From an uncultured Erysipelotrichaceae bacterium (GTDB lineage: Bacteria; Bacillota_I; Bacilli_A; Erysipelotrichales; Coprobacillaceae), in the NCBI GenBank assembly GCA_900544435.1, contig UQVG01000084.1, positions 1-8,108 on the forward strand: a stretch of DNA of 8,108 nucleotides, given 5' to 3'. Shown piece after piece: positions 1 through 6,495 of the stretch (its first letter is position 1; the number at the start of each line of letters is the position of its first letter). The notes beneath the pieces were generated by a model. The model did not search any database. It was not told the DNA's origin and saw only the letters and a list, made by a program, of their open reading frames with translations. Position numbers and translations under genes: made by a program.

Positions 1-8
1 CGGAGCCT

Positions 9-2366
9 TTATTCAACATTCTTTAATGCTTCATCCATTGGAATTTTCTTGATTTTTCTCATTTGAATCATCATAACAAATAAGTAAGAAATAACCGTCA
101 TGATAAACATCTTGATATAAACACTACCTTCTACATAGAAAGGTAACCATCCTGCATATTCTTCAAAAACTATTTTGAAAGCATAAGATAAGATCCATGT
201 TGTTATTCCAAAAGAAAGTAATGTTGAAATTAAAATAACAATTGTTGTGGCATGAACATACATTTTTTGTATTTCTTTTGATGTATAACCAAGTATTTTA
301 ACCATTGAAATCGATACTTTATTATTTTCAATAATCATCTTTGTAAGAAGATAAATAAGCATAATAAACATCACAATCGCAAATCCTTCAACTAAATAGA
401 ACATTTCTCCCATTGAAACATTTAATTGTCTTGAAACTTTTGTTAAGTCATCTTGAGTAATCGTTGATGCGATATATTCGTCTTTTAAATCTGTTATTTT
501 TCTATTTGAAAAATAACCATTGAAGTAACCATCTTGACAGTTGAAAACTTCATTAAAATAAGACTTTGACATATAAAGTGCCATACTACCTGGCGCATCA
601 TAGATTCCTTTAATTTCAAAAGTATAACGTAAATCTTTATAACTTTCTTTTAAAGAAATACGATCTCCTTTTTTCAAATTATATTTATCAGCAACATCTT
701 TTGAAATATAAACACCTTTTTTAGGTAATGATTTAATATGAATATAGTGACTGTTATTTTGTAAGCCATAAAGACTAATATCTTCTTCTATTGTGCTTTC
801 AGGTAATGTTTTTAATGAATAAAGAGAAAAAGCTTCTGCCCCTTTGGTCTTTGTTTTATAATCATCATACATTTCATCATATTGATCATCTATCAAGCTT
901 AAGAAACTATCTCTAAATTCTTGAGGAATTGTTTGGAAAGCTTGTTCAATCGCTGTCGTATCAACTGATTCAGGTGTATTTAAAATATATTGATATTTAG
1001 CGGTCATATTATTAATAACAATATCTTGATAATGATCTAGAACAGGATGCATATCCATTCCAAACATCAATAAGATAATTGCAAATAAAATTCCTACAAA
1101 TAATGTAACATATCCTGATAAATTATTTAAAATAACACTTAATCTAAATTGAGAAAAGAAACCTAAACGATGTAAAACTAAGGTTTTTTTACTCTTCTTC
1201 GTTTTCTTGATATCTCTTTTCATAAATTTAAGAGGTGATAATTTTAATGATTTCATTAAAATACCATAATTGATTAAAACCATCATAATAAATGGAATGA
1301 TCGTTGTCTTAATAAACGCATCTCCAGACCAAATAGTAACATAGGTTGGTAAACTATAACTTCCATAATACATACCAGCCATGATATCTTTAAAATATGT
1401 ATATCCTAAAATATTTCCCACAATACACGCTACTAATGAAACCAAAATAGGTAATGTCATGTATTGAACTAACATTTCTTTTTTAGTATACCCCATTGCA
1501 CGAAGTGTCCCAATCATAGGTGCTTCACTTTCAATGGTATTTTTAGTTGTAATTGCAAAGACAAAAGCTAAGATACCAATGATAATATAAAGTAAAACAG
1601 TCATCATTGCTTCATCTCCACCCATATCATCACCTGTAAAATGGATAGCTTGGTTGGCATATTGAGGAATATAATCATCAATTCCTGAAACATTTTTAAC
1701 AAGAGCATTTAAAAAATCATTGCTGGCATTAACTTCATTATCAACCTTTTCATTATATGTCCAAGCGTAGTTATAATAGATTTTAGCATCTTTAAAGCTT
1801 TCAAAGCCTTCATTAGAAACAATACCCACGCCAAATTTAATAGCATCAAACATTAAATCACTGTTTTTTGAAAATAAAGCACTATAATCTGATAATGCAA
1901 CAAGTCCAGTAATTTTTAATTTCTTTTTACCAACTTTGATTGTTTGACCTACTTGATAATTGTTATTATCGGCATACATACGGTCAATCGCTATTTCATT
2001 TTTACTTTGAGGAAGTTTTCCATCCATAATACATACTTGATTAACTTTGTTTCTTGGTTTAAAAAGACGAATTGTACTTGATGATTCTACTTTTTCTTCA
2101 ATGTAATTAAGATTATAGATTGTGACATCTTCTTTTTCTAAAGTCTTTTTATTTTCTTTAGAAAGAGAATCATTTAAACGAAAATGTCCATCTTCAATAT
2201 TGTATTTATCAAAACTATCATTATAAGCTTTGATCATTGATCCATCAGCGACTAAAAAACCTGAAATAAGTCCAATAGAACCTGCCATAAATAAAAATAT
2301 AATTAAATATTTTGCAATTTCATCTTTTAAAATATATGGTAATCTTTTAAATAATGGATTCTTCAT
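9..2366 (-). CDS. FtsX/MacB-type ABC transporter permease, 785 aa
   Basis: Membrane subunit of an ABC exporter of the FtsX/MacB/LolC class, acting at the cytoplasmic membrane with the ATPase encoded just upstream; the substrate cannot be told from sequence. About eight hydrophobic segments are visible, near residues 19-40, 254-274, 303-323, 352-372, 417-437, 658-678, 706-727 and 750-768. Two large hydrophilic, presumably extracellular, domains lie at about 41-253 and 438-657. The protein is an internal duplication: each half has TM, long external domain, then three TMs, and the cytoplasmic loop MGYTKKEM (291-298) recurs as LGYTSKEI (692-699). Both halves end in a short basic tail (KLSPLKFMK at 375-383; KIPMDEALK at 774-782). 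The ATG follows the ATPase stop by 1 nt without a strong SD, which suggests translational coupling. Stop is TAA at 11-9, so the gene is complete; only 8 nt follow it, so any terminator is outside the window. Function class is confident, substrate unknown (antimicrobial peptide or lipid export are family-based possibilities only). Confidence 0.93.
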   Translation of the reverse strand: MKNPLFKRLPYILKDEIAKYLIIFLFMAGSIGLISGFLVADGSMIKAYNDSFDKYNIEDGHFRLNDSLSKENKKTLEKEDVTIYNLNYIEEKVESSSTIRLFKPRNKVNQVCIMDGKLPQSKNEIAIDRMYADNNNYQVGQTIKVGKKKLKITGLVALSDYSALFSKNSDLMFDAIKFGVGIVSNEGFESFKDAKIYYNYAWTYNEKVDNEVNASNDFLNALVKNVSGIDDYIPQYANQAIHFTGDDMGGDEAMMTVLLYIIIGILAFVFAITTKNTIESEAPMIGTLRAMGYTKKEMLVQYMTLPILVSLVACIVGNILGYTYFKDIMAGMYYGSYSLPTYVTIWSGDAFIKTTIIPFIMMVLINYGILMKSLKLSPLKFMKRDIKKTKKSKKTLVLHRLGFFSQFRLSVILNNLSGYVTLFVGILFAIILLMFGMDMHPVLDHYQDIVINNMTAKYQYILNTPESVDTTAIEQAFQTIPQEFRDSFLSLIDDQYDEMYDDYKTKTKGAEAFSLYSLKTLPESTIEEDISLYGLQNNSHYIHIKSLPKKGVYISKDVADKYNLKKGDRISLKESYKDLRYTFEIKGIYDAPGSMALYMSKSYFNEVFNCQDGYFNGYFSNRKITDLKDEYIASTITQDDLTKVSRQLNVSMGEMFYLVEGFAIVMFIMLIYLLTKMIIENNKVSISMVKILGYTSKEIQKMYVHATTIVILISTLLSFGITTWILSYAFKIVFEEYAGWLPFYVEGSVYIKMFIMTVISYLFVMMIQMRKIKKIPMDEALKNVE

Positions 2367-2367
2367 T

Positions 2368-3066
2368 TTACCAATTCAAATCCTTTGCTGGAATTTTATG
2401 CGTGTTTTTAATATTTTCACGAATACGTCCATCATGTAAGTAAATCACACGATCAGCCATATCTTTAATTGCATCATTATGCGTTACAATAATAATTGTA
2501 TTACCATATTTTTTATTAACATCTTCGATTAATTGTAAAATATCTTTTGATGTATGATAATCTAAAGCTCCTGTTGGTTCATCACAAAGTAATAAATCTG
2601 GATTTTTGATGATTGCACGTCCTATAGATGTTCTTTGTTGTTGACCACCAGATAATTGGTTTGGTTGTTTATAACGATGTTCTTTTAAACCAAGTGTTTG
2701 TAAAAGTTCTTCTTTATCTAATGGATTTTTACTTAAATATTTTCCTACATCTATATTTTGTTCAACATTTAAATGCGAAATCAAATTATACATTTGAAAA
2801 ACATATCCTAAATGATTACGACGATAATTCGTTAAATCTTTTTCTTTTAAAGTTGAAATTGTTTTTCCTTGAATCGTAATTGTCCCACTATCTGGTTGAT
2901 CAATTCCTCCAATAATATTTAACAGTGTTGATTTACCAGAACCTGAAGGACCAAGTAAAACACAAATTTCACCTTTTTCTATTTCAAAATCAATACCTTT
3001 TAAAACTTCTGTTTTATATTCATCTTCACCAAAGCTTTTTTTAAGATCTTTGATTGATAAAAACAT
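2368..3066 (-). CDS. ABC transporter ATP-binding protein, LolD/MacB/SalX class
   Basis: Cytoplasmic ATPase that powers the FtsX-type permease encoded 1 nt downstream. All nucleotide-binding motifs are intact (numbering from the upstream ATG at 3081; subtract 5 for the start chosen here): Walker A GPSGSGKST 44-52, Q-loop Q96, signature LSGGQQQR 143-150, Walker B LLLCDEPT 163-170 with catalytic E168, D-loop GALD, and switch histidine H201. The insert after the Q-loop and the overall length (232 aa) are normal for this class. Start choice: the ORF is open from an ATG at 3081, but that codon lies inside an inverted repeat and is preceded only by a weak AAGG. The ATG at 3066 has GAGAGGG six bases upstream and gives the usual beginning MFLSIKDLKKSFG. 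A promoter with 17-bp spacing lies just upstream at 3106-3134. It forms a two-gene operon with the permease and is well separated from the HAD gene by a terminator. Transport substrate is unknown. Confidence 0.94.
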   Translation of the reverse strand: MFLSIKDLKKSFGEDEYKTEVLKGIDFEIEKGEICVLLGPSGSGKSTLLNIIGGIDQPDSGTITIQGKTISTLKEKDLTNYRRNHLGYVFQMYNLISHLNVEQNIDVGKYLSKNPLDKEELLQTLGLKEHRYKQPNQLSGGQQQRTSIGRAIIKNPDLLLCDEPTGALDYHTSKDILQLIEDVNKKYGNTIIIVTHNDAIKDMADRVIYLHDGRIRENIKNTHKIPAKDLNW

Positions 3067-3072
3067 ATTATT

Positions 3073-3079
3073 CCCTCTC
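3073..3079 (-). promoter_or_regulatory. Ribosome binding site deciding the ABC ATPase start
   Basis: On the minus strand GAGAGGG sits 6 nt before the ATG at 3066. An upstream in-frame ATG at 3081 lacks comparable spacing and motif, so this site argues for initiation at 3066. Confidence 0.75.
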
Positions 3080-3105
3080 ATAGTTAGCCTTATCTAACCA
3101 ACTAT
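3080..3105 (-). promoter_or_regulatory. Inverted repeat overlapping the transcription start of the ABC operon, candidate operator
   Basis: Two overlapping dyads are visible. The outer arms ATAGTT (3080-3085) and AACTAT (3100-3105) are perfect complements. The inner arms GTTAG (3083-3087) and CTAAC (3094-3098) flank a 6-base spacer, with a centre 2 bases off the outer one. The element begins immediately downstream of the -10 box, the usual place for a repressor operator. The minus-strand core TTAGATAAGGCTAAC agrees at 13 of 15 positions with the first 15 bases of the DtxR/IdeR box as I remember it (TTAGGTTAGSCTAACCTAA), but the last four positions do not match. A TetR-type operator is equally plausible. 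No regulator gene is present in the window. Confidence 0.5.
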
Positions 3106-3134
3106 AGAATACTATCCCTCTTAAATTTTTTCAA
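3106..3134 (-). promoter_or_regulatory. Sigma-A-type promoter of the ABC ATPase/permease operon
   Basis: Minus-strand -35 TTGAAA (3134-3129), 17-bp spacer, -10 TATTCT (3111-3106). The -35 matches the consensus at five of six positions and the -10 at four of six. It lies between the HAD terminator and the operon start, with an operator-like dyad directly downstream. Confidence 0.6.
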
Positions 3135-3140
3135 GTCTCC

Positions 3141-3171
3141 TAAAGAAAAAAAAACGGATTTCTCCGTTTTT
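3141..3171 (-). terminator. Intrinsic terminator of the HAD phosphatase gene
   Basis: On the minus strand a 9-bp stem, AAAAACGGA with TCCGTTTTT, closes a GAAA tetraloop (arms 3171-3163 and 3158-3150) and is followed by a run of eight T then CTTT. The 5' arm overlaps the last two bases of the TAA stop codon (3172-3170). On the plus strand the tail is only about five T, so it is mainly unidirectional. Confidence 0.9.
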
Positions 3172-4009
3172 ATAATTCAATATGTTTCATAATGGCTTTA
3201 GCAATACCATCATTATTATTTGTATCTGTAATTTCATTAGCAACAGCTTTCAATTCATCTGAAGCATTACCCATAGCTACACCTAAACCAACATATTCCA
3301 CCATTGATTTATCATTTTGAGCATCCCCAAAAGCCATCATTTCTTCTTTTTTATATCCCATAGGAATTAAAACACTATCCAAAGCTTTTGCTTTATCAAC
3401 ACCTTTTGCAGTATATTCAAAATAGAAATCAGATGTAAACATACAGTTTAAACGATCTTTAAATGGTTCCATCATTTCCTTATAATGTGCTTGTAGATAT
3501 TCTGGATCACCAAATGTAAGAATTTTATTGATTTCAAAATCAACAAAGGCTGCTAAATCTCTTTTTTCACATAAGATGTAGTTATTTCCTCTTGATTCAT
3601 ATTGCATAACATTAAATGGTTTCCCTTTGTATGTAATTGTATTATCAAAAACATCATTAACATACATATATTCATCTTTATCAAACATTGGTCTTGCTTT
3701 AAAATTCTTTAAATGTTCTAAGACAGCTTTACTATCTTCTACAGAAATCGCATGATTATAAAGTGTTTCATGGCTTTGACAATCAACCACTTTTGAACCA
3801 TTGAAGCATACAAATAAACCATGATGATTTTTCATATCTAATTCTTCAGCAAGTTTCAATAATCCACTTGTAGGTCTTCCTGAAGCTAAAACCAAACGTA
3901 CCCCTTTATCTTGTGCTTTTAATAAGGTTTCTTTAGTAAGAGGTGTAATGACTTTTTCATCATTGACTAAAGTCCCATCAATATCCATAATTATTACTTT
4001 AATTGCCAT
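3170..4009 (-). CDS. Cof-type HAD-IIB family hydrolase (sugar-phosphate or nucleotide phosphatase)
   Basis: Soluble cytoplasmic phosphatase of the HAD superfamily, Cof/YidA/YwpJ group; such enzymes hydrolyse small phosphorylated metabolites, often sugar phosphates or flavin/pyridoxal phosphates, with broad specificity. Motif I is DIDGTL with nucleophile D9 and acid/base D11; motif II is the S43 of LASGRP; the motif III lysine lies in KGVDKAKAL (K202 or K206; the KGxxK form is typical of the family); motif IV is GDAQND at 228-233 with Mg-binding D229 and D233. The C2-type cap occupies roughly residues 85-190. At 279 aa it has the standard length. SD AAGGAG stands 7 nt before the ATG. It has its own promoter (4030-4058) and terminator (3141-3171), so it is probably monocistronic. 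The physiological substrate cannot be predicted. Confidence 0.93.
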   Translation of the reverse strand: MAIKVIIMDIDGTLVNDEKVITPLTKETLLKAQDKGVRLVLASGRPTSGLLKLAEELDMKNHHGLFVCFNGSKVVDCQSHETLYNHAISVEDSKAVLEHLKNFKARPMFDKDEYMYVNDVFDNTITYKGKPFNVMQYESRGNNYILCEKRDLAAFVDFEINKILTFGDPEYLQAHYKEMMEPFKDRLNCMFTSDFYFEYTAKGVDKAKALDSVLIPMGYKKEEMMAFGDAQNDKSMVEYVGLGVAMGNASDELKAVANEITDTNNNDGIAKAIMKHIEL

Positions 4010-4029
4010 AATATATCTCCTTTTTTATT

Positions 4030-4058
4030 AGTATAATAAAGCGCTTTTACAACTTCAA
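4030..4058 (-). promoter_or_regulatory. Sigma-A-type promoter of the HAD phosphatase gene
   Basis: Minus-strand -35 TTGAAG (4058-4053), exactly 17 bp spacer, -10 TATACT (4035-4030), followed by the AAGGAG ribosome site (4022-4017) and the ATG at 4009. The predicted leader is short, about 15 nt. The spacer holds a 10-bp palindrome. Confidence 0.7.
4038..4047. promoter_or_regulatory. 10-bp palindrome AAAGCGCTTT in the promoter spacer, possible cre-like operator
   Basis: AAAGCGCTTT is a perfect palindrome between the -35 and -10 boxes of the HAD promoter. The minus-strand sequence TAAAAGCGCTTTAT fits the CcpA catabolite-responsive consensus TGWAARCGYTWNCW at 12 of 14 positions, missing the second G and the C near the end. 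A repressor bound here would block RNA polymerase. Catabolite control of a sugar-phosphate phosphatase would make sense, but this is inference. Confidence 0.45.
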
Positions 4059-4070
4059 CATACTTTCATA

Positions 4071-4102
4071 AAAAGAAAAAGAAACAGAAAATATCTGTTT
4101 CT
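4071..4102 (-). terminator. Intrinsic terminator of the metal ATPase unit
   Basis: A perfect 8-bp inverted repeat, AGAAACAG (4080-4087) and CTGTTTCT (4095-4102), has a 7-base loop. On the minus strand it is followed by TTTTCTTTTT. The stem overlaps the TAG stop of the P-type ATPase (4103-4101). The stem has only 3 G/C pairs but the T tract is good. Confidence 0.8.
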
Positions 4103-6197
4103 AATGTAATAATGAACGTGTTGAACCTGAAGCAATTAAGAATGTACTTCCATTATGAAGCATGGCAAGCATTTGAGGTGTAAGTAAGCCTAATGCTCCT
4201 AAAACAATAAAGGATGTATTTAAACCAACAATCAAACGATATTGGCTATGAATACGTTTAAATAAACCTTCTGAAATCATTCTTAAAGCAACGATATCAT
4301 TTAATGAATTTGATACAAGTGTAATATCCGCAAGTTCACGAGCAATATCTGAGCTATCTTGAAGTGAAATAGAAACATCTGCCATAGATAAGGCTGGTGT
4401 ATCGTTAATACCATCTCCTACCATGACAACTGTATTTCCTTCTTTTTTCAAACTTTCAATATAACTTGCTTTATCTTCTGGTAAAACTCCCGCTCTAAAA
4501 TCATCTAAATTTAATTGTTTTGCAATCGCTTTTGCACAGTTAGGACTGTCCCCTGTAAGCATGATGACTTTATCAAAACCAATATCACGAAGTTCTTGAA
4601 CAACTTCTTTAGCCTCTGGTTTTAATGGATCATAGATACTAATAATTCCTGCTAGTTTTTTAGAAATTGCTAGATAAATAAGAGAACTTGAACCTTTACT
4701 TTCAAGTGAAGAAATTAAATCTTTAATTTCTTGTGTCATTTCCACTCCTTCATCTTCAAAAACAAAATGACTACTTCCGATAATGACATCTTCACCATTT
4801 AAACTTGTAGAAATACCATGAGCAATCACGTATTTTACTTCCGCATGTTCTTCACGATGTTTTAAGTTTTCAACTTCTACTTGATGAACGATGGCATTAG
4901 CCACACTATGTGGGAAATGTTCTTCAAGACAAGCAGCAATTTTTAAAACTTCTTCTCTTGTATAATCTTGTAAAGGAACAACATCTAAAACAACAGGTTT
5001 AGCATGTGTCAATGTTCCAGTTTTATCAAAAACAATCACATTAGCATCTTTCATGCTTTCTAAATGTTTTCCACCTTTAACTAAAACATTATGCATTGAA
5101 GCTTCTTGCATAGCTGAAATCACTGAAATTGATGTTGATAAACGAATCGCACAAGAATAATCCACTAATAAAAGAGAAGTGGCTCTTGTAAGATTTCTTG
5201 TCAATGCCCAAACCCCAAAGAAACCTAAGAAACTATAAGGTACAATGGCATCTGCCATATGCTCTGCTCTTGATTGAATTGAAGCTTTTAGTGATTCATT
5301 TGTATCAATCATATCAATGATTTTAGCAATACGGCTATCATCTTGTAAATTTCTAACCTTAACAAAAATCTTTCCTTCTTCGATTAATGTTCCTGCATAA
5401 ACAGTATCATTTAAAGTTACACGTTTACTTAGTGGTTCACCAGTAAAGCTTGATTCATTGACCATTGCTTCACCATCAACGATTTCTCCATCAATAGGAA
5501 CCATACTTCCTGTTTGAACAATAACAACTTGCCCTTGTTTTAAATCAGACATTGCAATTTCTTGTTCTTGTCCATCTTCATAAATCCAAACTTTATCAAA
5601 CTTACTCATCAAACTATCGCCCAATTGTAAAGTAACCTTTTGACGTGTATAGTCTTCTAATAATTCAGATATTTTAAGCATCAACATAATATTGCTTGCT
5701 GTATTGAATTCTTTACGTAATAAAGAAACACCAATACTTGTTGCATCTAAAACAGGAACATCAATACGTCTATTTCCAAGTGAAGAAAGTCCTGCTTTAA
5801 AATAAGCTAACGCCTTATAAATAGCAATTCCTTTACCAACAACATTTGGTAAAAAGAATTTAACAGCATATCTTTTAGCAAAGATTTTAATTAATTCATG
5901 TTTAAAACTTTGATCAAGTACTTGTAGATTTTGAGAACAATTTTCAGGAATTTCTCTATTTTGTAAAGCACTTAAATCATAATTATTTAAATAATCAAAT
6001 AATTGGTTTTTATAATTTTCATCAAAAACCAATAAAAGACTTCCATTTTTATAATGAGCTTCTACATATCTCACATACTCAAGATTTAAAAAATCATTTT
6101 TTAAAATAGTTGCTTGTCCACTTGTAAAAGCATATTGTCCAAAACGAACACGTAGTCTTCCATTGATTTCATGAACTATTTTAAAATTACTCATCAT
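4101..6197 (-). CDS. Heavy-metal-translocating P-type ATPase (P1B) with atypical DYSC membrane metal site
   Basis: Membrane pump that exports a transition metal using ATP. Residues 5-75 form a degenerate HMA_2-like domain with the HxxxGRxRxR motif (H9, G13, R14, R16, R18) and no CxxC metal-binding pair. Next come membrane segments at about 110-170, the actuator domain with TGEP at 252-255, and TMs near 315-333 and 338-358. The phosphorylation site is DKTGTLT with D391; HFPHS (427-431) is the HP locus of the nucleotide domain; TGD 548-550 and GDGINDTPA 594-602 complete the catalytic core. C-terminal TMs cover about 655-695. The usual CPC/SPC in the metal-binding TM is replaced by D346-Y-S-C349, and the usual proline of the following LSxP stretch is serine (LSTS 353-356). 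The DxSC pattern is, from memory, shared with DUF6110-linked Firmicutes ATPases, so it is clade-typical and the pump is probably active. The ATG overlaps the preceding small gene's TAA (TAATG); a second ATG at 6194 is better spaced from TAAGG. The metal is unknown; Mn, Fe or Zn are options. Confidence 0.93.
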   Translation of the reverse strand: MMSNFKIVHEINGRLRVRFGQYAFTSGQATILKNDFLNLEYVRYVEAHYKNGSLLLVFDENYKNQLFDYLNNYDLSALQNREIPENCSQNLQVLDQSFKHELIKIFAKRYAVKFFLPNVVGKGIAIYKALAYFKAGLSSLGNRRIDVPVLDATSIGVSLLRKEFNTASNIMLMLKISELLEDYTRQKVTLQLGDSLMSKFDKVWIYEDGQEQEIAMSDLKQGQVVIVQTGSMVPIDGEIVDGEAMVNESSFTGEPLSKRVTLNDTVYAGTLIEEGKIFVKVRNLQDDSRIAKIIDMIDTNESLKASIQSRAEHMADAIVPYSFLGFFGVWALTRNLTRATSLLLVDYSCAIRLSTSISVISAMQEASMHNVLVKGGKHLESMKDANVIVFDKTGTLTHAKPVVLDVVPLQDYTREEVLKIAACLEEHFPHSVANAIVHQVEVENLKHREEHAEVKYVIAHGISTSLNGEDVIIGSSHFVFEDEGVEMTQEIKDLISSLESKGSSSLIYLAISKKLAGIISIYDPLKPEAKEVVQELRDIGFDKVIMLTGDSPNCAKAIAKQLNLDDFRAGVLPEDKASYIESLKKEGNTVVMVGDGINDTPALSMADVSISLQDSSDIARELADITLVSNSLNDIVALRMISEGLFKRIHSQYRLIVGLNTSFIVLGALGLLTPQMLAMLHNGSTFLIASGSTRSLLH

Positions 6198-6424
6198 TAT
6201 TGTGCCTTACTTTTTTCTACTGCTTCAGCATATACATCTTGAGCATCTTCTTTAATAGAAGTTACTGTTGCTTCTACATTATCTTTTACTTACATTCCAC
6301 TAGCTAATCCTTTAACAGCTAATTCTCTTGCTTTATTACTTTTAGCGAACTTTGAAGTGACAACAGCAGTTACTGCTCCTCCCACAAATGTCCATAATTC
6401 TTTACTTTTAAAAAATTCTTTCAT
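6197..6424 (-). pseudogene. DUF6110-like small membrane-anchored protein interrupted by an in-frame TAA
   Basis: A 75-codon reading frame starts at the ATG at 6424, with GGAGG eight bases upstream, and ends at TAA 6199-6197. One internal TAA falls at codon 45 (6292-6290). Before the stop it reads MKEFFKSKELWTFVGGAVTA and continues to LASGM: a short basic N-terminus, one glycine/alanine-rich hydrophobic helix at about residues 11-24, then a basic linker. After the stop it continues VKDNVEATVTSIKEDAQDVY to AEAVEKSKAQ, an acidic amphipathic helix. This architecture, and the position directly before this class of P-type ATPase, match DUF6110 proteins, whose role is not established but presumably assists the pump. 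Codon use and frame are well preserved on both sides of the stop, so the interruption is recent, a sequencing error, or read through. AAA (Lys) to TAA is the simplest single change. If translated only to the stop, it gives a 44-aa single-helix peptide. Confidence 0.8.
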
Positions 6425-6432
6425 CTTAAAAT

Positions 6433-6437
6433 CCTCC
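6433..6437 (-). promoter_or_regulatory. Strong ribosome binding site of the DUF6110-like gene
   Basis: Minus-strand GGAGG, 8 nt before the ATG at 6424. It overlaps an in-frame ATG five codons upstream (6439), which rules that codon out as the start. Its quality indicates that the small gene was under selection for translation until recently. Confidence 0.8.
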
Positions 6438-6450
6438 ATTCTTTTTTTAC

Positions 6451-6456
6451 ATTATA
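6451..6456 (-). promoter_or_regulatory. Perfect TATAAT -10 box for the DUF6110-like/ATPase unit
   Basis: TATAAT on the minus strand lies 26 bases before the ATG at 6424, giving a leader of about 20 nt. The -35 region is poor: only T/A-rich hexamers such as ATTTAT occur at 17-bp spacing. The promoter may therefore be weak or activator-dependent, and read-through from the CydC-like gene, which lacks a clear terminator, may also contribute. Confidence 0.55.
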
Positions 6457-6495
6457 CGACATTTTCTTAAAAAATAAATATTTTTTTATAACATG

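Noticed and set aside
1..8. Possible 5' arm of a terminator after the permease stop (minus-strand AAGGCTCCG)
   Set aside because: Only eight bases remain before the window edge, so the other arm and T tract cannot be seen.
2230..2439. 69-codon plus-strand ORF
   Set aside because: It lies antisense across the permease/ATPase junction, has no ribosome site or recognisable domain, and is a shadow of two strongly supported genes.
2628..2879. 83-codon plus-strand ORF
   Set aside because: It is entirely antisense to the ABC ATPase, spanning its signature and Q-loop codons; its hydrophobic look comes from the complement of A-rich codons.
3150..3171. HAD terminator acting in both directions
   Set aside because: On the plus strand only about five T follow inside the stem and no plus-strand gene exists to terminate.
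6281..6300. Programmed recoding at the internal TAA of the DUF6110-like gene
   Set aside because: I see no selenocysteine-type hairpin, slippery heptamer or overlapping zero-frame alternative; a point mutation or sequencing error is simpler.
6469..6486. 8-bp A/T-only inverted repeat (AAAAAATA / TATTTTTT) after the CydC-like gene
   Set aside because: With no G/C pairs and a 2-base loop the stem would be too weak for a terminator; it is expected by chance in such A/T-rich DNA.
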